Origin: Acidobacteriota bacterium
Lineage (GTDB): Bacteria > Acidobacteriota > Blastocatellia > Chloracidobacteriales > Chloracidobacteriaceae
NCBI GenBank assembly: GCA_016208495.1
Contig: JACQXX010000048.1
Coordinates: 20,628-84,627 of the forward strand
Reading direction: 5' to 3'
DNA: 64,000 nucleotides
In this document: one piece after another, positions 34,511-42,895 of the stretch
Position numbering within the stretch: position 1 is the stretch's first letter
How the letters are laid out: each line of letters begins with the position of its first letter
Translations under genes and position numbers: made by a program
The notes under the pieces: generated by a model
Told to the model about the DNA's origin: nothing
Databases searched by the model: none
What the model saw: the letters and a program-made list of their open reading frames with translations, nothing else

Positions 34511-34558
34511 TAACCACTAACCACTAACCACTAACCACTAACCACTAACCACTAACCA
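34511..34558. repeat. CTAACCA heptad array, about 7 copies
   Basis: Reverse complement of the array at 34101-34149, ending about 60 bases before the NtrC-type gene. Confidence 0.95.
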
Positions 34559-34616
34559 AGCACCAAACCCCAGGCGCCTTGACGTCCTTTTTATCCTTTC
34601 TATCGAGAGATAAAAA

Positions 34617-35963
34617 ATGAAAAGCAAAGTATTGATTGTTGATGATGAACCAGAGATTCGATTTGGAATTCGCGATTTCCTGGAACTTAACCGCTTCCAG
34701 GTCGAAGAAGCCGATAGTTGTCAGGCAGCCCAGGAGATCTTTCAGGCAATTCGGCCAGATGTGGTTATTCTCGATTATTTACTTCCTGATGGCGATGCGC
34801 TTGAGCTTCTGCCGCGCTTGAAGGAAATTGACCCCTCAGTGCCGATTTTGATTCTTACGGCCCATGGTTCGATTGCATCGGCGGTTCGAGCCATCAAAGA
34901 AGGGGCGGAACAGTTTTTAACCAAGCCGATTGAGCTTCCAGCCTTACTCATTATCATTCAACGCCTGCTGGATGATCTGCGGTTACGGCGCAAACAGGCG
35001 GCGGGCAAATCCCGCCAGGCACGGGATGCGGTCAACCCATTTTTGGGTGACAGTCCAGCGATTCAAAACCTGGCCGATCAGGCTCACAGGGTTTTAGTCA
35101 CGGATAGCCCGGTTCTGATCCAGGGTGAAACCGGTGTTGGAAAAGGAGTTCTGGCCAAATGGTTGCACCAGAACGGCCCTCGCTCCGAGGAAGCTTTCGT
35201 GGATTTGAATTGTGCTGGCCTTTCGAAAGACCTGCTTGAATCCGAACTGTTTGGACATCAAAAAGGCGCCTTTACCGGCGCCATCGCCAACAAAACTGGC
35301 CTCTTTGAAATAGCGCATCAGGGCACGGTCTTTTTGGATGAAATGGGTGATTTGGACCTGCAAATCCAGCCTAAATTGCTCAAAGTACTCGAAGAAAAGC
35401 GGTTCCGGCGGCTGGGCGACGTACGCGACCGCCAGATTGATATTCGACTGATCGCCGCAACCCACCAGAACCTGGCTGTTTCCGTCCGGGAAAAACAGTT
35501 TCGGAGCGACCTTTTCTTTCGCATCAGCACCATTGTTCTGACCGTACCGCCGCTACACGAACGGGTCGAGGATATTCCATTGCTGGTTCAGTATCTGCTT
35601 GAAAAAATTGTCGGGGATCTTGGCCGGCGACCAGTTGAATTAACACCAGACGCCATGAAGGCCCTCAAGGAATATCGTTGGCCTGGGAATGTGCGCGAGT
35701 TGCGCAATGTGCTGGAACGGGCGGTCCTGCTCAGTACCAGTTCAACCCTTGATCGAAAAGATTTGCATTTCACCATGTCGCTCGTTGATGACGAGGACCC
35801 ATCACCTTTCTTTCTGGATACCCATCTGACCCTGCACGAACTGGAGCAACGCTACATTGAGAAGATTCTCCAGCTTGAAAATAACCGGATTGACTCAGCC
35901 GCCAAACGGCTTGGCATTTCCAAGAGCACCCTCTATGAAAAGATTAAGAAATATCAAAACTGA
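34617..35963 (+). CDS. NtrC-family sigma-54-dependent response regulator
   Basis: 448 residues with GAGAGA as a weak ribosome site. Receiver domain (Asp53 in VVILDYLLPDGDALE; EQFLTKPIELP), AAA+ domain with Walker A GETGVGKG near residue 170, the sigma-54-contacting GAFTGA loop near 217 and Walker B TVFLDEMGDL. WPGNVRELRNVLERAVLL is the sensor II region. The C-terminus is a Fis-type helix-turn-helix (IDSAAKRLGISKSTLYEKIKKY). All residues needed for activating sigma-54 RNA polymerase are present. A sigma-54 promoter 450 bases downstream of its end, before the REC-EAL operon, is a candidate target. Confidence 0.95.
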   Translation: MKSKVLIVDDEPEIRFGIRDFLELNRFQVEEADSCQAAQEIFQAIRPDVVILDYLLPDGDALELLPRLKEIDPSVPILILTAHGSIASAVRAIKEGAEQFLTKPIELPALLIIIQRLLDDLRLRRKQAAGKSRQARDAVNPFLGDSPAIQNLADQAHRVLVTDSPVLIQGETGVGKGVLAKWLHQNGPRSEEAFVDLNCAGLSKDLLESELFGHQKGAFTGAIANKTGLFEIAHQGTVFLDEMGDLDLQIQPKLLKVLEEKRFRRLGDVRDRQIDIRLIAATHQNLAVSVREKQFRSDLFFRISTIVLTVPPLHERVEDIPLLVQYLLEKIVGDLGRRPVELTPDAMKALKEYRWPGNVRELRNVLERAVLLSTSSTLDRKDLHFTMSLVDDEDPSPFFLDTHLTLHELEQRYIEKILQLENNRIDSAAKRLGISKSTLYEKIKKYQN

Positions 35964-35969
35964 AGACGT

Positions 35970-36145
35970 TGGGCTGAAGATATCGGGCTGAAGATATCGG
36001 GCTGAAGATATCGGGCTGAAGACTCGCAAGCTCGGGGCTGAAGACATCGGGCTGAAGAAATTCGACCAATTCGAAAGTGTTGATTTCTAACCACTAACCA
36101 CTAACCACTAACCACTAACCACTAACCACTAACCACTAATCACTA
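35970..36145. repeat. GGGCTGAAGATATC repeats followed by CTAACCA array
   Basis: About six diverged copies of a 14-15-bp unit (35970-36057), then about eight CTAACCA heptads (36087-36145). The remaining spacer to 36517 holds a partial family H repeat (about 36295-36370) and the sigma-54 promoter. No gene is seen in 35964-36517. Confidence 0.9.
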
Positions 36146-36412
36146 AATGGTTTCTTCATTCTTCCTGGTCCTTCTCCGGAAATCGAACTCGGCTCTCCGG
36201 AAATCGGAAATACGGCCTGAGCATCAAGGATGATCTCAACGGATCCAACCCCGACAAATCCTTATACTATTTTGCAAGGAACACCTTGTGTTAGGAAACA
36301 ATCAAGTAACTCAATCAAATGAGCTTAGCGAACTACTGACCACTGACTACTGACTCCAAACTGGTAGTATATTTAAAGATCTTAAGACTCAAAGCGGCCA
36401 GTCTGGTCATTG

Positions 36413-36428
36413 TGGCACACAGCTTGCC
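36413..36428 (+). promoter_or_regulatory. Sigma-54 promoter (-24/-12)
   Basis: TGGCACACAGCTTGCC matches the consensus TGGCACG-N4-TTGC, with GG and GC exactly ten bases apart. It lies about 90 bases before the REC gene start at 36518 and downstream of the NtrC-type activator gene. It would drive the REC-EAL pair. No enhancer-binding site could be identified. Confidence 0.7.
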
Positions 36429-36517
36429 TTTGAGAAAGTCACGACGAAACGGCACTCCTGAAGATCATCCCTTTCGATACCCACTTTTGAGACCTGTTCT
36501 CGTTCCAGAATAAACTC

Positions 36518-36916
36518 ATGGGTTCAAATAAAATCCTTGTTGTGGACGATGAAGAAACCATCCTGTTTGCTGTGAGTAACTACTTTGAAACCTGCGGGAT
36601 TCAGGTGGATTACGCTCAGGAACTGGAAGAAGCCGAAGCCCTGTTGATCACAGGCTCTTATTCGGTTCTGGTGACTGATTTATGCCTGACTGGGGCCCAG
36701 GGGCTGGAAGGTCTGGAACTCATCCGGTTCACCCGCGAAAACTGCCCCTGGATGCGGATTCTCGTGATGACCGGGTATGGGTCGCCAGAACTTGAACTGG
36801 AAGCGCTCAAACGTGGCGTCAACCTCTTTTTGCACAAACCCAAACCACTGGCCGAGATTTTACAGTCTGTGATCGCACTCCTTGGAGATACCAATGGGAA
36901 CCCCGTCACTCTTTGA
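36518..36916 (+). CDS. Stand-alone receiver-domain response regulator
   Basis: 132 residues consisting of a single REC domain: acidic pair VVDDEE, phospho-acceptor Asp54 (VLVTDLCLTGAQG), Thr in VMTGYG and Lys in LFLHKPKP. There is no output domain. The EAL gene starts inside its last codons, so the two are probably co-translated and act together. A sigma-54 promoter lies 90 bases upstream. The ribosome site before ATG 36518 is weak. Confidence 0.9.
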   Translation: MGSNKILVVDDEETILFAVSNYFETCGIQVDYAQELEEAEALLITGSYSVLVTDLCLTGAQGLEGLELIRFTRENCPWMRILVMTGYGSPELELEALKRGVNLFLHKPKPLAEILQSVIALLGDTNGNPVTL

Positions 36917-37718
36917 CTCAATTCTATGTCCCGGCGGGCTTTCGCTCGCGGTTGATGGGATCTTTGAGGTTCAACTAGAGACCAAGCTTCCACAGATCCA
37001 CTCACTTGAGTGCTTCAGTTATGGTCCCCCGGGTACCAATCTGGAGCGTCCTGAGGTGTTACGGGCCTATGTTCAACGCAAACGCAAGGAATGTGAAATT
37101 GACCGTGCCTGTACTGAACTGGCGGTGCACAGTATCAGCCAGTTGGACTGGTCACCAGTGTGGTCGATCAATGTTCACGCCGCCACGCTTGGCAAGGATT
37201 TGAATTTTCTGGATTTTCTGCGCACCACCATTGAGCACTGGTCACTGACTCCATCCCGGCTGATTGTCAAAATTATTGAACCCGGCTGTCAGTGGAACTG
37301 CGCCGCCTTTCTCGATGCCCTTGAGGGGTTGCGAAGGATGGGAGCCCGGATTGCGCTCGATGACATTGGCTCGGGACGATCCAATTTTCGAATGATGCTC
37401 GACTGCCAGCCTGATTTTTTCAGAATTGATGGCCATTTTGTGAAAGGTGTTTGTTGGGACACGTACCGGCAAGCCATTTTGGAGTCAATCTCCTATCTGG
37501 CTCAAAAAACTGGAGTTCAACTCATTGCTCAGGGAGTGGAAGACGCCGCCGACTTACACACGCTCCTGAACTCTGGCATCACTCTGGTTCAAGGATCACT
37601 TTTTTCCAAACCGCTGCCATTTTCGGAACTGTTACAGACACACCATTACCCATTTTCACCGGTCAATTTCGAATCAGCACCAACGCTGTCCTTTGAAAAC
37701 CAGAGAGATGGCGTATGA
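36894..37718 (+). CDS. EAL-domain protein (c-di-GMP phosphodiesterase-like, partly degenerate)
   Basis: 274 residues from ATG 36894 (GGAG six bases upstream), overlapping the REC gene by 23 bases. EAL domains hydrolyse c-di-GMP. Matching positions: ECF for EAL (Glu kept), INVHAATLG, VKIIEPG, LDDIGSGRSNFRML (Asp pair kept) and VQGSLFSKPL. Two conserved residues differ: the Lys of KID is Arg (FFRIDGHF), and AEGVE reads AQGVE. Activity may therefore be weak or lost, leaving a c-di-GMP-binding role. Operon with the receiver protein suggests a split REC+EAL output. The region after the stop begins with a truncated family C repeat. Confidence 0.85.
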   Translation: MGTPSLFDSILCPGGLSLAVDGIFEVQLETKLPQIHSLECFSYGPPGTNLERPEVLRAYVQRKRKECEIDRACTELAVHSISQLDWSPVWSINVHAATLGKDLNFLDFLRTTIEHWSLTPSRLIVKIIEPGCQWNCAAFLDALEGLRRMGARIALDDIGSGRSNFRMMLDCQPDFFRIDGHFVKGVCWDTYRQAILESISYLAQKTGVQLIAQGVEDAADLHTLLNSGITLVQGSLFSKPLPFSELLQTHHYPFSPVNFESAPTLSFENQRDGV

Positions 37719-37740
37719 CCTCAGCCAAAACCCAGGGAGT

Positions 37741-37786
37741 TGTCAGTACCACCTGCGTGAGCGGGTGGGCACAATTTTTCCAACCC
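37741..37786. repeat. Truncated family C repeat
   Basis: Contains GTCAGTACCACCTGCGTGAG and GCGGGTGGG, then a broken right arm (CCAACCCACCTGCA). It fills the gap between the EAL and M16 genes. Confidence 0.7.
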
Positions 37787-37823
37787 ACCTGCAACCAGAT
37801 CTGAACTGGAGAAACCAACCGCC

Positions 37824-39131
37824 ATGTATCGGAAAACGACGCTCGAAAATGGGGTTCGCATTATCACCGAAATGATCCCTGAGGTTCGGTCAACCTCAAT
37901 TGGAGTTGTACTCAATGCCGGTCCAAGAACAGAAACTTCCAGCCAATGCGGACTGGCGCACCTGACCGAGCATCTGATGTTTCAAGGAACAAGCAGCCGG
38001 AGTGCGCTCCAAATTGCGCGGTTGATGGACAGTGCGGGTGGCTATATGGGCGGGTTTACCACTCAGGATTACACCTATTATTCCGCCACCGTGCTGGCCG
38101 AATACAGCACTTATGCGCTCGATCTCTTTGGCGATATTTTACTCAATTCGATCTTTCCCCAGGACAGCGTTGAAAAAGAAAAAGAAGCTGTGATCTGTGA
38201 AATCGAAGCCGCCCGTGACAATCCTGATCAACGCGTCCGCCAGTTGCTCAAAACAACGGCCTGGCCCAATCATCCGCTGGGACGTCCAGTGGCCGGATAC
38301 ACGGAAACCGTCAAAACACTGACGCGCGAAGATGTGATTTATTTTGCGCATCAACATTACCTGCCTACCAATCTGATTGTGGCGGCAGCGGGTCAGCTTG
38401 ATCACGACGATTTTGTTGCTCAGGTTCGCGATGCCTTCTGGCGGATGCTCGGAGACGGCTTGACGCCTGCGGTCACTCCGCCCGCCCCGAAAATGAGCGT
38501 TGTCACTGAAAACTCACCGGTTTCCCAGGCTTATTTCTGTATCGGGTTACGGACGTTTCCTTATACTCATCCGGATCGCTATGCCCTGCACGTGCTCGAC
38601 AAAGTGCTTGGCGGCGGCATCAGCTCCCGCCTGTTTCGGCGCATTCGCGAAGAACTGGGCCTGGTGTACTACCTTGGCTCCGAATATCTGGCCTTTCTCG
38701 AAGATAGCATGTTCGTCATCGAAGGCAGTACCTCGCCTGAATATTTACAGATGGTGCTGGAACTGACTCTGGCAGAGTTAACCAAACTCTTCACCTGGGA
38801 AACACCCGTCACCGACGAAGAACTCCTGATTGCCCAGACCCATTTGCGTGGCCAGCACCTGATTTCGGGGGAAAATACTGATACCCGCATGAGCCGGTTA
38901 GCCACCCAGGAATTGTACTTTGGGCGCCACATTCCAACCGATGAAATCGCCGCTCACCTGTTGGCGGTTGATCTTCCGGCGCTGCAACGGCTTGGGCAAA
39001 CGGTACTGATGGATGCCCTGCGTCAGGCAACCATTGCCGTTGTCGGCCCCAATGTATCAGAAAGTTGTAACGTGGAACGTCTCGAAAAACAGCTTTCCCT
39101 TTTTGATTCAACGATTTTGCAGCGAGTTTGA
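37824..39131 (+). CDS. M16-family zinc peptidase (processing-peptidase/PqqL-like)
   Basis: 435 residues. The inverted zinc motif HLTEH (His46, Glu49, His50) is intact, with Glu in VICEIEAARDNPDQ as the distal ligand. The C-terminal half holds FRRIREELGLVYYLGSEY, the conserved R/Y substrate-binding block. One M16 core of about 430 residues is the size of the bacterial mitochondrial-processing-peptidase homologue. No signal peptide, so it is cytoplasmic. GGAG lies 12 bases before ATG 37824. It has no clear link to the signalling genes on either side. Confidence 0.92.
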   Translation: MYRKTTLENGVRIITEMIPEVRSTSIGVVLNAGPRTETSSQCGLAHLTEHLMFQGTSSRSALQIARLMDSAGGYMGGFTTQDYTYYSATVLAEYSTYALDLFGDILLNSIFPQDSVEKEKEAVICEIEAARDNPDQRVRQLLKTTAWPNHPLGRPVAGYTETVKTLTREDVIYFAHQHYLPTNLIVAAAGQLDHDDFVAQVRDAFWRMLGDGLTPAVTPPAPKMSVVTENSPVSQAYFCIGLRTFPYTHPDRYALHVLDKVLGGGISSRLFRRIREELGLVYYLGSEYLAFLEDSMFVIEGSTSPEYLQMVLELTLAELTKLFTWETPVTDEELLIAQTHLRGQHLISGENTDTRMSRLATQELYFGRHIPTDEIAAHLLAVDLPALQRLGQTVLMDALRQATIAVVGPNVSESCNVERLEKQLSLFDSTILQRV

Positions 39132-39205
39132 GCCAATTGGGGCTCGACCCGGTACAGCGGAACTGTACAAGCTTATTTTATTTTTTCATGGAGGATCTTC
39201 ACCGT

Positions 39206-39364
39206 ATGTCTTTGAATCCATTAGTGAAAAAAAATTGGATTGAAATTCAGAAAAAACACGATGTTCCGGTTAATGCCATTGGCGTCAAAATTGACCCAAA
39301 GGATCAGGCAACCCTGAAAGTCTGGAAAGAAGAAGGCATTGATCAGTTCCAGAAGAAGAAATAA
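39206..39364 (+). CDS. Small hypothetical protein (52 aa)
   Basis: MSLNPLVKKNWIEIQKKH... to ...KEEGIDQFQKKK. ATG 39206 is chosen because GGAGG (39190-39194) sits 11 bases upstream; longer in-frame starts overlap the M16 gene's end. Lysine-rich and soluble, with a VPVNAIGVKIDPKDQATLKVW middle. I do not recognise a family. The compact size, a real ribosome site and protein-like composition support a gene. Confidence 0.55.
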   Translation: MSLNPLVKKNWIEIQKKHDVPVNAIGVKIDPKDQATLKVWKEEGIDQFQKKK

Positions 39365-39423
39365 CGCCAGTTTGTAATCAGTAGTCAATGGTCAGTGGTC
39401 AGTAGTCAGTAGTCAGTAGTCAA

Positions 39424-39683
39424 TAATGCCAGTTAAGTGTTGAAGCCGTTTTGGTTCTTAGCCCACGAAGTGGGCGCCGGCTCGTAGCCCAGGGCGAGTC
39501 TTCGAGCCCTGGGAATTCGGGTCACTCCCCACCTTTTCCCCGCCCGGCCAGCCGCCGTAGGCGGCGGCTGGCCGGGCGGGGTGAAGAGGCAATGTTTTCC
39601 CAGGGCTGCACCCTGGGCTACGAGCCTTTCACCCGCTTCGCGGGTTCAAATCCGCTCATTTTTTCAACTCTTAACTGGCATTA
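39424..39683. mobile_element. 260-bp MITE-like element, family B (best copy)
   Basis: Terminal inverted repeats of 21 bp, 20 matching, at 39424-39444 and 39663-39683 (outer edge TAATGCCAGTTAAG). Nested palindromes inside. GTAGTCA heptads (39370-39423) lie outside the left end and their reverse (CTGACTACTGAC) outside the right. It fills the 416-base spacer 39365-39780; no gene is seen. Confidence 0.88.
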
Positions 39684-39780
39684 CTGACTACTGACGGCAA
39701 CCCGGTATAAGTTCAATGCTCAGATTTTACAAACCATCAACTCATACCTCGTACCGCCTTATTTTCGGGGAGATTTTCAA

Positions 39781-40803
39781 ATGGGTAACACATTAGAACA
39801 AGCCGCACTCTCAATGGCAGACGCAACCGATTTGTTGCGCAGAGGTATTGCCGCCGCCAAAGCTGGAAATAAACAAGCTGCTCGCGCCCTCCTCCTTGAA
39901 GCCTCCAAACTTGACCCACGCAGTGAGTTGGCCTGGGTCTGGTTGGCCTGGGTGGCTGAAAATCCCCAAGACGCAGTGCTGTACCTGGAAAAAGTCCTCG
40001 AAATCAATCCAGCCAACAAACAAGCCGTCCAATGGCTGTCGAAAATTCGCGAGCGCCCAGTCACTGAAAACATCTCCTGGCACTGTCCATTGTGTGGCGT
40101 CGGAAGCAAAACCAAAGTCGTGAAATGTGCCCAGTGCCGGGCGGTGCTCGACCTGGCCGACCTTGACAGCGTGCTCAATAACCCTGATGCGGATAAAAAC
40201 CTGGTTCAGGAGGCAATTGAACGCCTGGAAACAGCAGTTCAAAGCAAACCGGATCACCAGACGTTTCTACACCTGGGCCTGGCACTTCTCAACCTGAATC
40301 AGCTTCCAGAAGGAATTGCCTATTTGCGGGGTGCCAGCAAAAGTTATCCGGAAGACCACATTTTGCACGCCCGGATTCAGGTTCTTGAACGCCGGGCTCA
40401 GACATTACGAGAGTTTCCCCGAGAGTATCAACGCAAAAAGATGGTGTTCGTCATTGATGACAGTTCGACTGTTCGCAAAATCGTGGCCGTTACGCTGGAA
40501 CGGCATGGATATGCCGTGGCAACAGCGCCGGATGGCGTGCAGGCGCTTTCAAAACTTGAAGAAACACTTCCAGATTTGATCTTGCTTGACATCACGATGC
40601 CCTATATGGACGGGTACCAGGTATGTAAGGTCCTGAAAAATAATAAAACCCTCCAAAACATCCCGATTTTAATGCTCTCCGGAAAAGATGGCTTTTTTGA
40701 CAAAGTTCGAGGCCGAATGGCCGGAGCGGCTGGGCATATTTCGAAACCGGTGGAACCCAGCACGCTGTTGGGCGAAGTTCAACGACATCTGAAGGCAAAA
40801 TAG
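39781..40803 (+). CDS. PilG-like response regulator with N-terminal TPR and zinc-ribbon domains
   Basis: 340 residues with GGGGAG as ribosome site. Residues 1-95 are TPR-like (AAKAGNKQAARALLLEASKLDP, YLEKVLEINPANKQAVQWL). Residues 100-122 form a zinc ribbon (WHCPLCG...KCAQC), and a second helical TPR segment runs to about 210. The receiver domain (221-340) has VIDDSSTVRKIVAVTLERHGY, DLILLDITMPYMDGY and HISKPVEPSTLL. The DSSTVRK start is typical of PilG and PixG type regulators. It is the first gene of a cluster whose order matches pilGHIJK-chpABC. In Pseudomonas PilG acts on the PilB extension motor. Confidence 0.85.
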   Translation: MGNTLEQAALSMADATDLLRRGIAAAKAGNKQAARALLLEASKLDPRSELAWVWLAWVAENPQDAVLYLEKVLEINPANKQAVQWLSKIRERPVTENISWHCPLCGVGSKTKVVKCAQCRAVLDLADLDSVLNNPDADKNLVQEAIERLETAVQSKPDHQTFLHLGLALLNLNQLPEGIAYLRGASKSYPEDHILHARIQVLERRAQTLREFPREYQRKKMVFVIDDSSTVRKIVAVTLERHGYAVATAPDGVQALSKLEETLPDLILLDITMPYMDGYQVCKVLKNNKTLQNIPILMLSGKDGFFDKVRGRMAGAAGHISKPVEPSTLLGEVQRHLKAK

Positions 40804-40980
40804 TCAGTAGTCAGTAGTCAGTAGTCAGTAGTCAGTAGTCAGTAGTCAGTAGTCAGTAGTCAGTAGTCAGTAGTCAGTTAGGAACAATCCTTTTCAAAAA
40901 TTCCATGGATTCAACGATCCGGGTTTTGTCTACTGACTACTGACTACTGACTACTGACTACTGACTTATCAACTACTGAC
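40801..40980. repeat. Inverted pair of GTAGTCA heptad arrays
   Basis: About 11 direct copies (40801-40878) and about six copies of the reverse unit (40930-40980) surround a 50-base non-repetitive core. The right array ends 24 bases before the PATAN gene, so a long hairpin could form in its leader. Confidence 0.95.
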
Positions 40981-41004
40981 TAAATTCAAATAAGGTGCGC
41001 GATT

Positions 41005-41862
41005 ATGGCAATTGAAGGCAATCTGAGCGATATGACATTGACCGGCGTGGTGCAGTTTATCTGCCTTGAACGCCGAACGGCTGAACTCATCTTGATCCGT
41101 CGGGGTGAAGAAGGCAGCATCTTTTTTGAAAAGGGTGAAATCGTTCATGCCCGCATCGGACCACTCAGCGGCGAAGATGCCATTTTTCATTTACTCACCT
41201 GGTCTGATGGCACATTTCGGATCACCGACAATATTTCAGCCATTACAAAAACGATTTCCGTCAACTGGAATCACTTGTTGATGGAAGGCATGCGCCGGAT
41301 TGACGAACGTCAGCGTGATTTTGACCTTCCCCCAGTGACCGAACTTCGTCCACCATTGTCCTCCGCCGATATTGACCGTGACACCTCGCTTGGCGACGAC
41401 CTGTTAATGTTGACCGCCAAACTGGAGCAATGTTTGGCTCAGTTTCCAGACAAGAAAATTCAGAAACGGCCTGCCCTGGCGCTTGAGTTGCTTGCCGAAA
41501 TGATCAACCAGGTGATTGAACGGGCGGAAACTGTCTCGCAAGGAAACTTTAACGCCACCTCACTCAAAAACGTGATTGTCAAAATTAACGAGAAATACCC
41601 GCAAGCTCAGGTGCTGTACCTCGATAAAAACCGTCTGTCAGTCCAAACCGCAGTCAATTTGTATACCAGTTGGGCCAGTAATCCGACTGACCGTAAACAT
41701 ATGTTTCGGCTTATCACTCAGGCCATGATGGATATTCTGGGGTATTACTTTTCCTATCTGGTCAGTTGTTTGATCGTTCCCAATATCCACGCCGAAATCG
41801 AAGAAACCTTTGATGTCTTCACGGTTGATCTCCGCCGGGCACTCGACGGGGTCCCCTTCTAA
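41005..41862 (+). CDS. PATAN (DUF4388)-domain protein
   Basis: 285 residues; AAGGTG lies eight bases upstream. The N-terminal 100 residues are a DUF4388/PATAN domain (IEGNLSDMTLTGVVQFICLERRT..LIL, GSIFFEKGEIVHARIGPLSGEDAIFHLLTWSDGTFRI). The C-terminal half is a helical domain with VKINEKYPQAQVLYL and no receiver. In cyanobacteria PATAN-receiver proteins (PixG, PatA, PixE types) bind the type IV pilus machinery and set the direction of movement. Here the PATAN part is a separate protein sitting between the PilG-like and PilH-like genes, so it probably carries the output to the pilus. Confidence 0.85.
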   Translation: MAIEGNLSDMTLTGVVQFICLERRTAELILIRRGEEGSIFFEKGEIVHARIGPLSGEDAIFHLLTWSDGTFRITDNISAITKTISVNWNHLLMEGMRRIDERQRDFDLPPVTELRPPLSSADIDRDTSLGDDLLMLTAKLEQCLAQFPDKKIQKRPALALELLAEMINQVIERAETVSQGNFNATSLKNVIVKINEKYPQAQVLYLDKNRLSVQTAVNLYTSWASNPTDRKHMFRLITQAMMDILGYYFSYLVSCLIVPNIHAEIEETFDVFTVDLRRALDGVPF

Positions 41863-41892
41863 AGCGAGTAGCGAGTAGCGAGATAGCGAGTA

Positions 41893-42005
41893 GTCAGTAC
41901 CACCTGCGTGAGCGGGCGGGCCTGCTTGCGTCCAACCCACCCGCTCACGCAGGTGGTACTGACGTTCCAACACCAGCCTGGCCTGACACAAAATCCGGTA
42001 GAAGC
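41893..42005. repeat. Family C repeat (copy with intact inner hairpin)
   Basis: Perfect 24-bp inverted arms at 41893-41916 and 41940-41963 (outer edge GTCAGTACCACC), then CCAACACCAGCCTGGCC and the ACACAAAATCCGGTAGAAG end also seen at 25979-26003. GCGAGTA repeats (41866-41892) precede it. The rest of the 305-base spacer is TGACAAGATGACA and CCCTAAA micro-repeats. Confidence 0.85.
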
Positions 42006-42167
42006 AGGGGCATACCTTTCGAAAACCCTAAACCCGGACAAGATGACAAGATGACAAAGTGACAGGGTGATTTATTTCATCCCTCATCCCTCATCCCTTC
42101 CGAAAACCCTGAACCCTAAACCCTAAATGATACTTATCACCTTCAATTCATCAGAAAGGGCAACATT

Positions 42168-42530
42168 ATGGCAAAGACAATTCTTGTGGTGGATGACAGT
42201 CCAACCCAAATGAAACTTATGACAACTGCACTTCAAGGCAAGGGATACAAGATCATTACCGCCGTTGATGGCGAGGAGGCGCTTGAAAAGGCAAACAAAG
42301 AACAGCCTGACTTAATGCTCCTGGACGTCATTCTGCCCAAGAAAAATGGGTTTCAAGTCTGCCGTCAACTCAAAACTGCGCCCGACACCAAAGCCATCAA
42401 AGTCATTCTGGTCACCACGAAAAGCCAGGATACCGACCGGTTCTGGGGATTGAAGCAAGGGGCGGATGAATACATTACAAAGCCGTTTGAAGATGCAGAG
42501 TTACAGCGGATGGTGGCCAAACTTCTTTAA
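42168..42530 (+). CDS. CheY/PilH-like single-domain response regulator
   Basis: 120 residues, receiver only: LVVDDSPTQMKLM, phospho-acceptor Asp53 (LMLLDVILPKKNGFQ), VTTKSQDTDRFWGLKQGADEYITKPF. KKNGFQVCRQLK and the WGLKQGADEYI block are typical of PilH/PilG-class regulators of Tfp chemosensory systems rather than flagellar CheY. An AAAGGG ribosome site is present. Its position between the PilG-like and PilI-like genes matches the order of the Pil-Chp cluster. Confidence 0.9.
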   Translation: MAKTILVVDDSPTQMKLMTTALQGKGYKIITAVDGEEALEKANKEQPDLMLLDVILPKKNGFQVCRQLKTAPDTKAIKVILVTTKSQDTDRFWGLKQGADEYITKPFEDAELQRMVAKLL

Positions 42531-42666
42531 TACCATTTTCGGATGAAGTCCTCGCATTATGGGGAGGCTGAAATATTGAAAATGTTGTATTTCCCTCAGC
42601 CCTTAGCCCGACACCCTCAGCCCAAATTGGTATAAGACACTCTGAACCCTGAACCCTGAACCCTCA

Positions 42667-42879
42667 ATGGTTTTCCCTATGAACCCAATGACTGATTCTG
42701 ACCTGGCAGGTAAAAGTTTGAGCCGGTGTAAACAGAATCCACAGCTTATGCCCCGGTGTTATGAGATTTTTATAACGAGCAGCCCTCGAATGGCACCGTA
42801 CTTTGCGAAAACTGATATGGCCAAACAACAGATTTTGCTCAAAGAAGGAGTCGAACTCCTGATTATGTTTGGCGACTGA
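42667..42879 (+). pseudogene. Truncated globin gene (N-terminal half)
   Basis: The 70-residue frame contains SLSRCKQNPQLMPRCYEIF, ITSSPRMAPYFAKTDMAKQ and ILLKEGVELLIMFGD. This is the pattern of the first half (helices A to E) of bacterial single-domain globins, whose usual length is about 140-150 residues (typical: RFYEIFLASSPEI...FARTDFKKQ). The proximal-histidine half is missing. The stop codon is followed 17 bases later by the inverted-repeat element at 42896. No ribosome site is visible. It is most likely a remnant left by that insertion or a deletion. Confidence 0.6.
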
Positions 42880-42895
42880 TACCAATTGATGAATT

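Noticed and set aside
42783..42800. Sigma-54-like TGGCACCGTACTTTGC
   Set aside because: GG to GC spacing is 11 rather than 10 bases and it lies inside the globin remnant.
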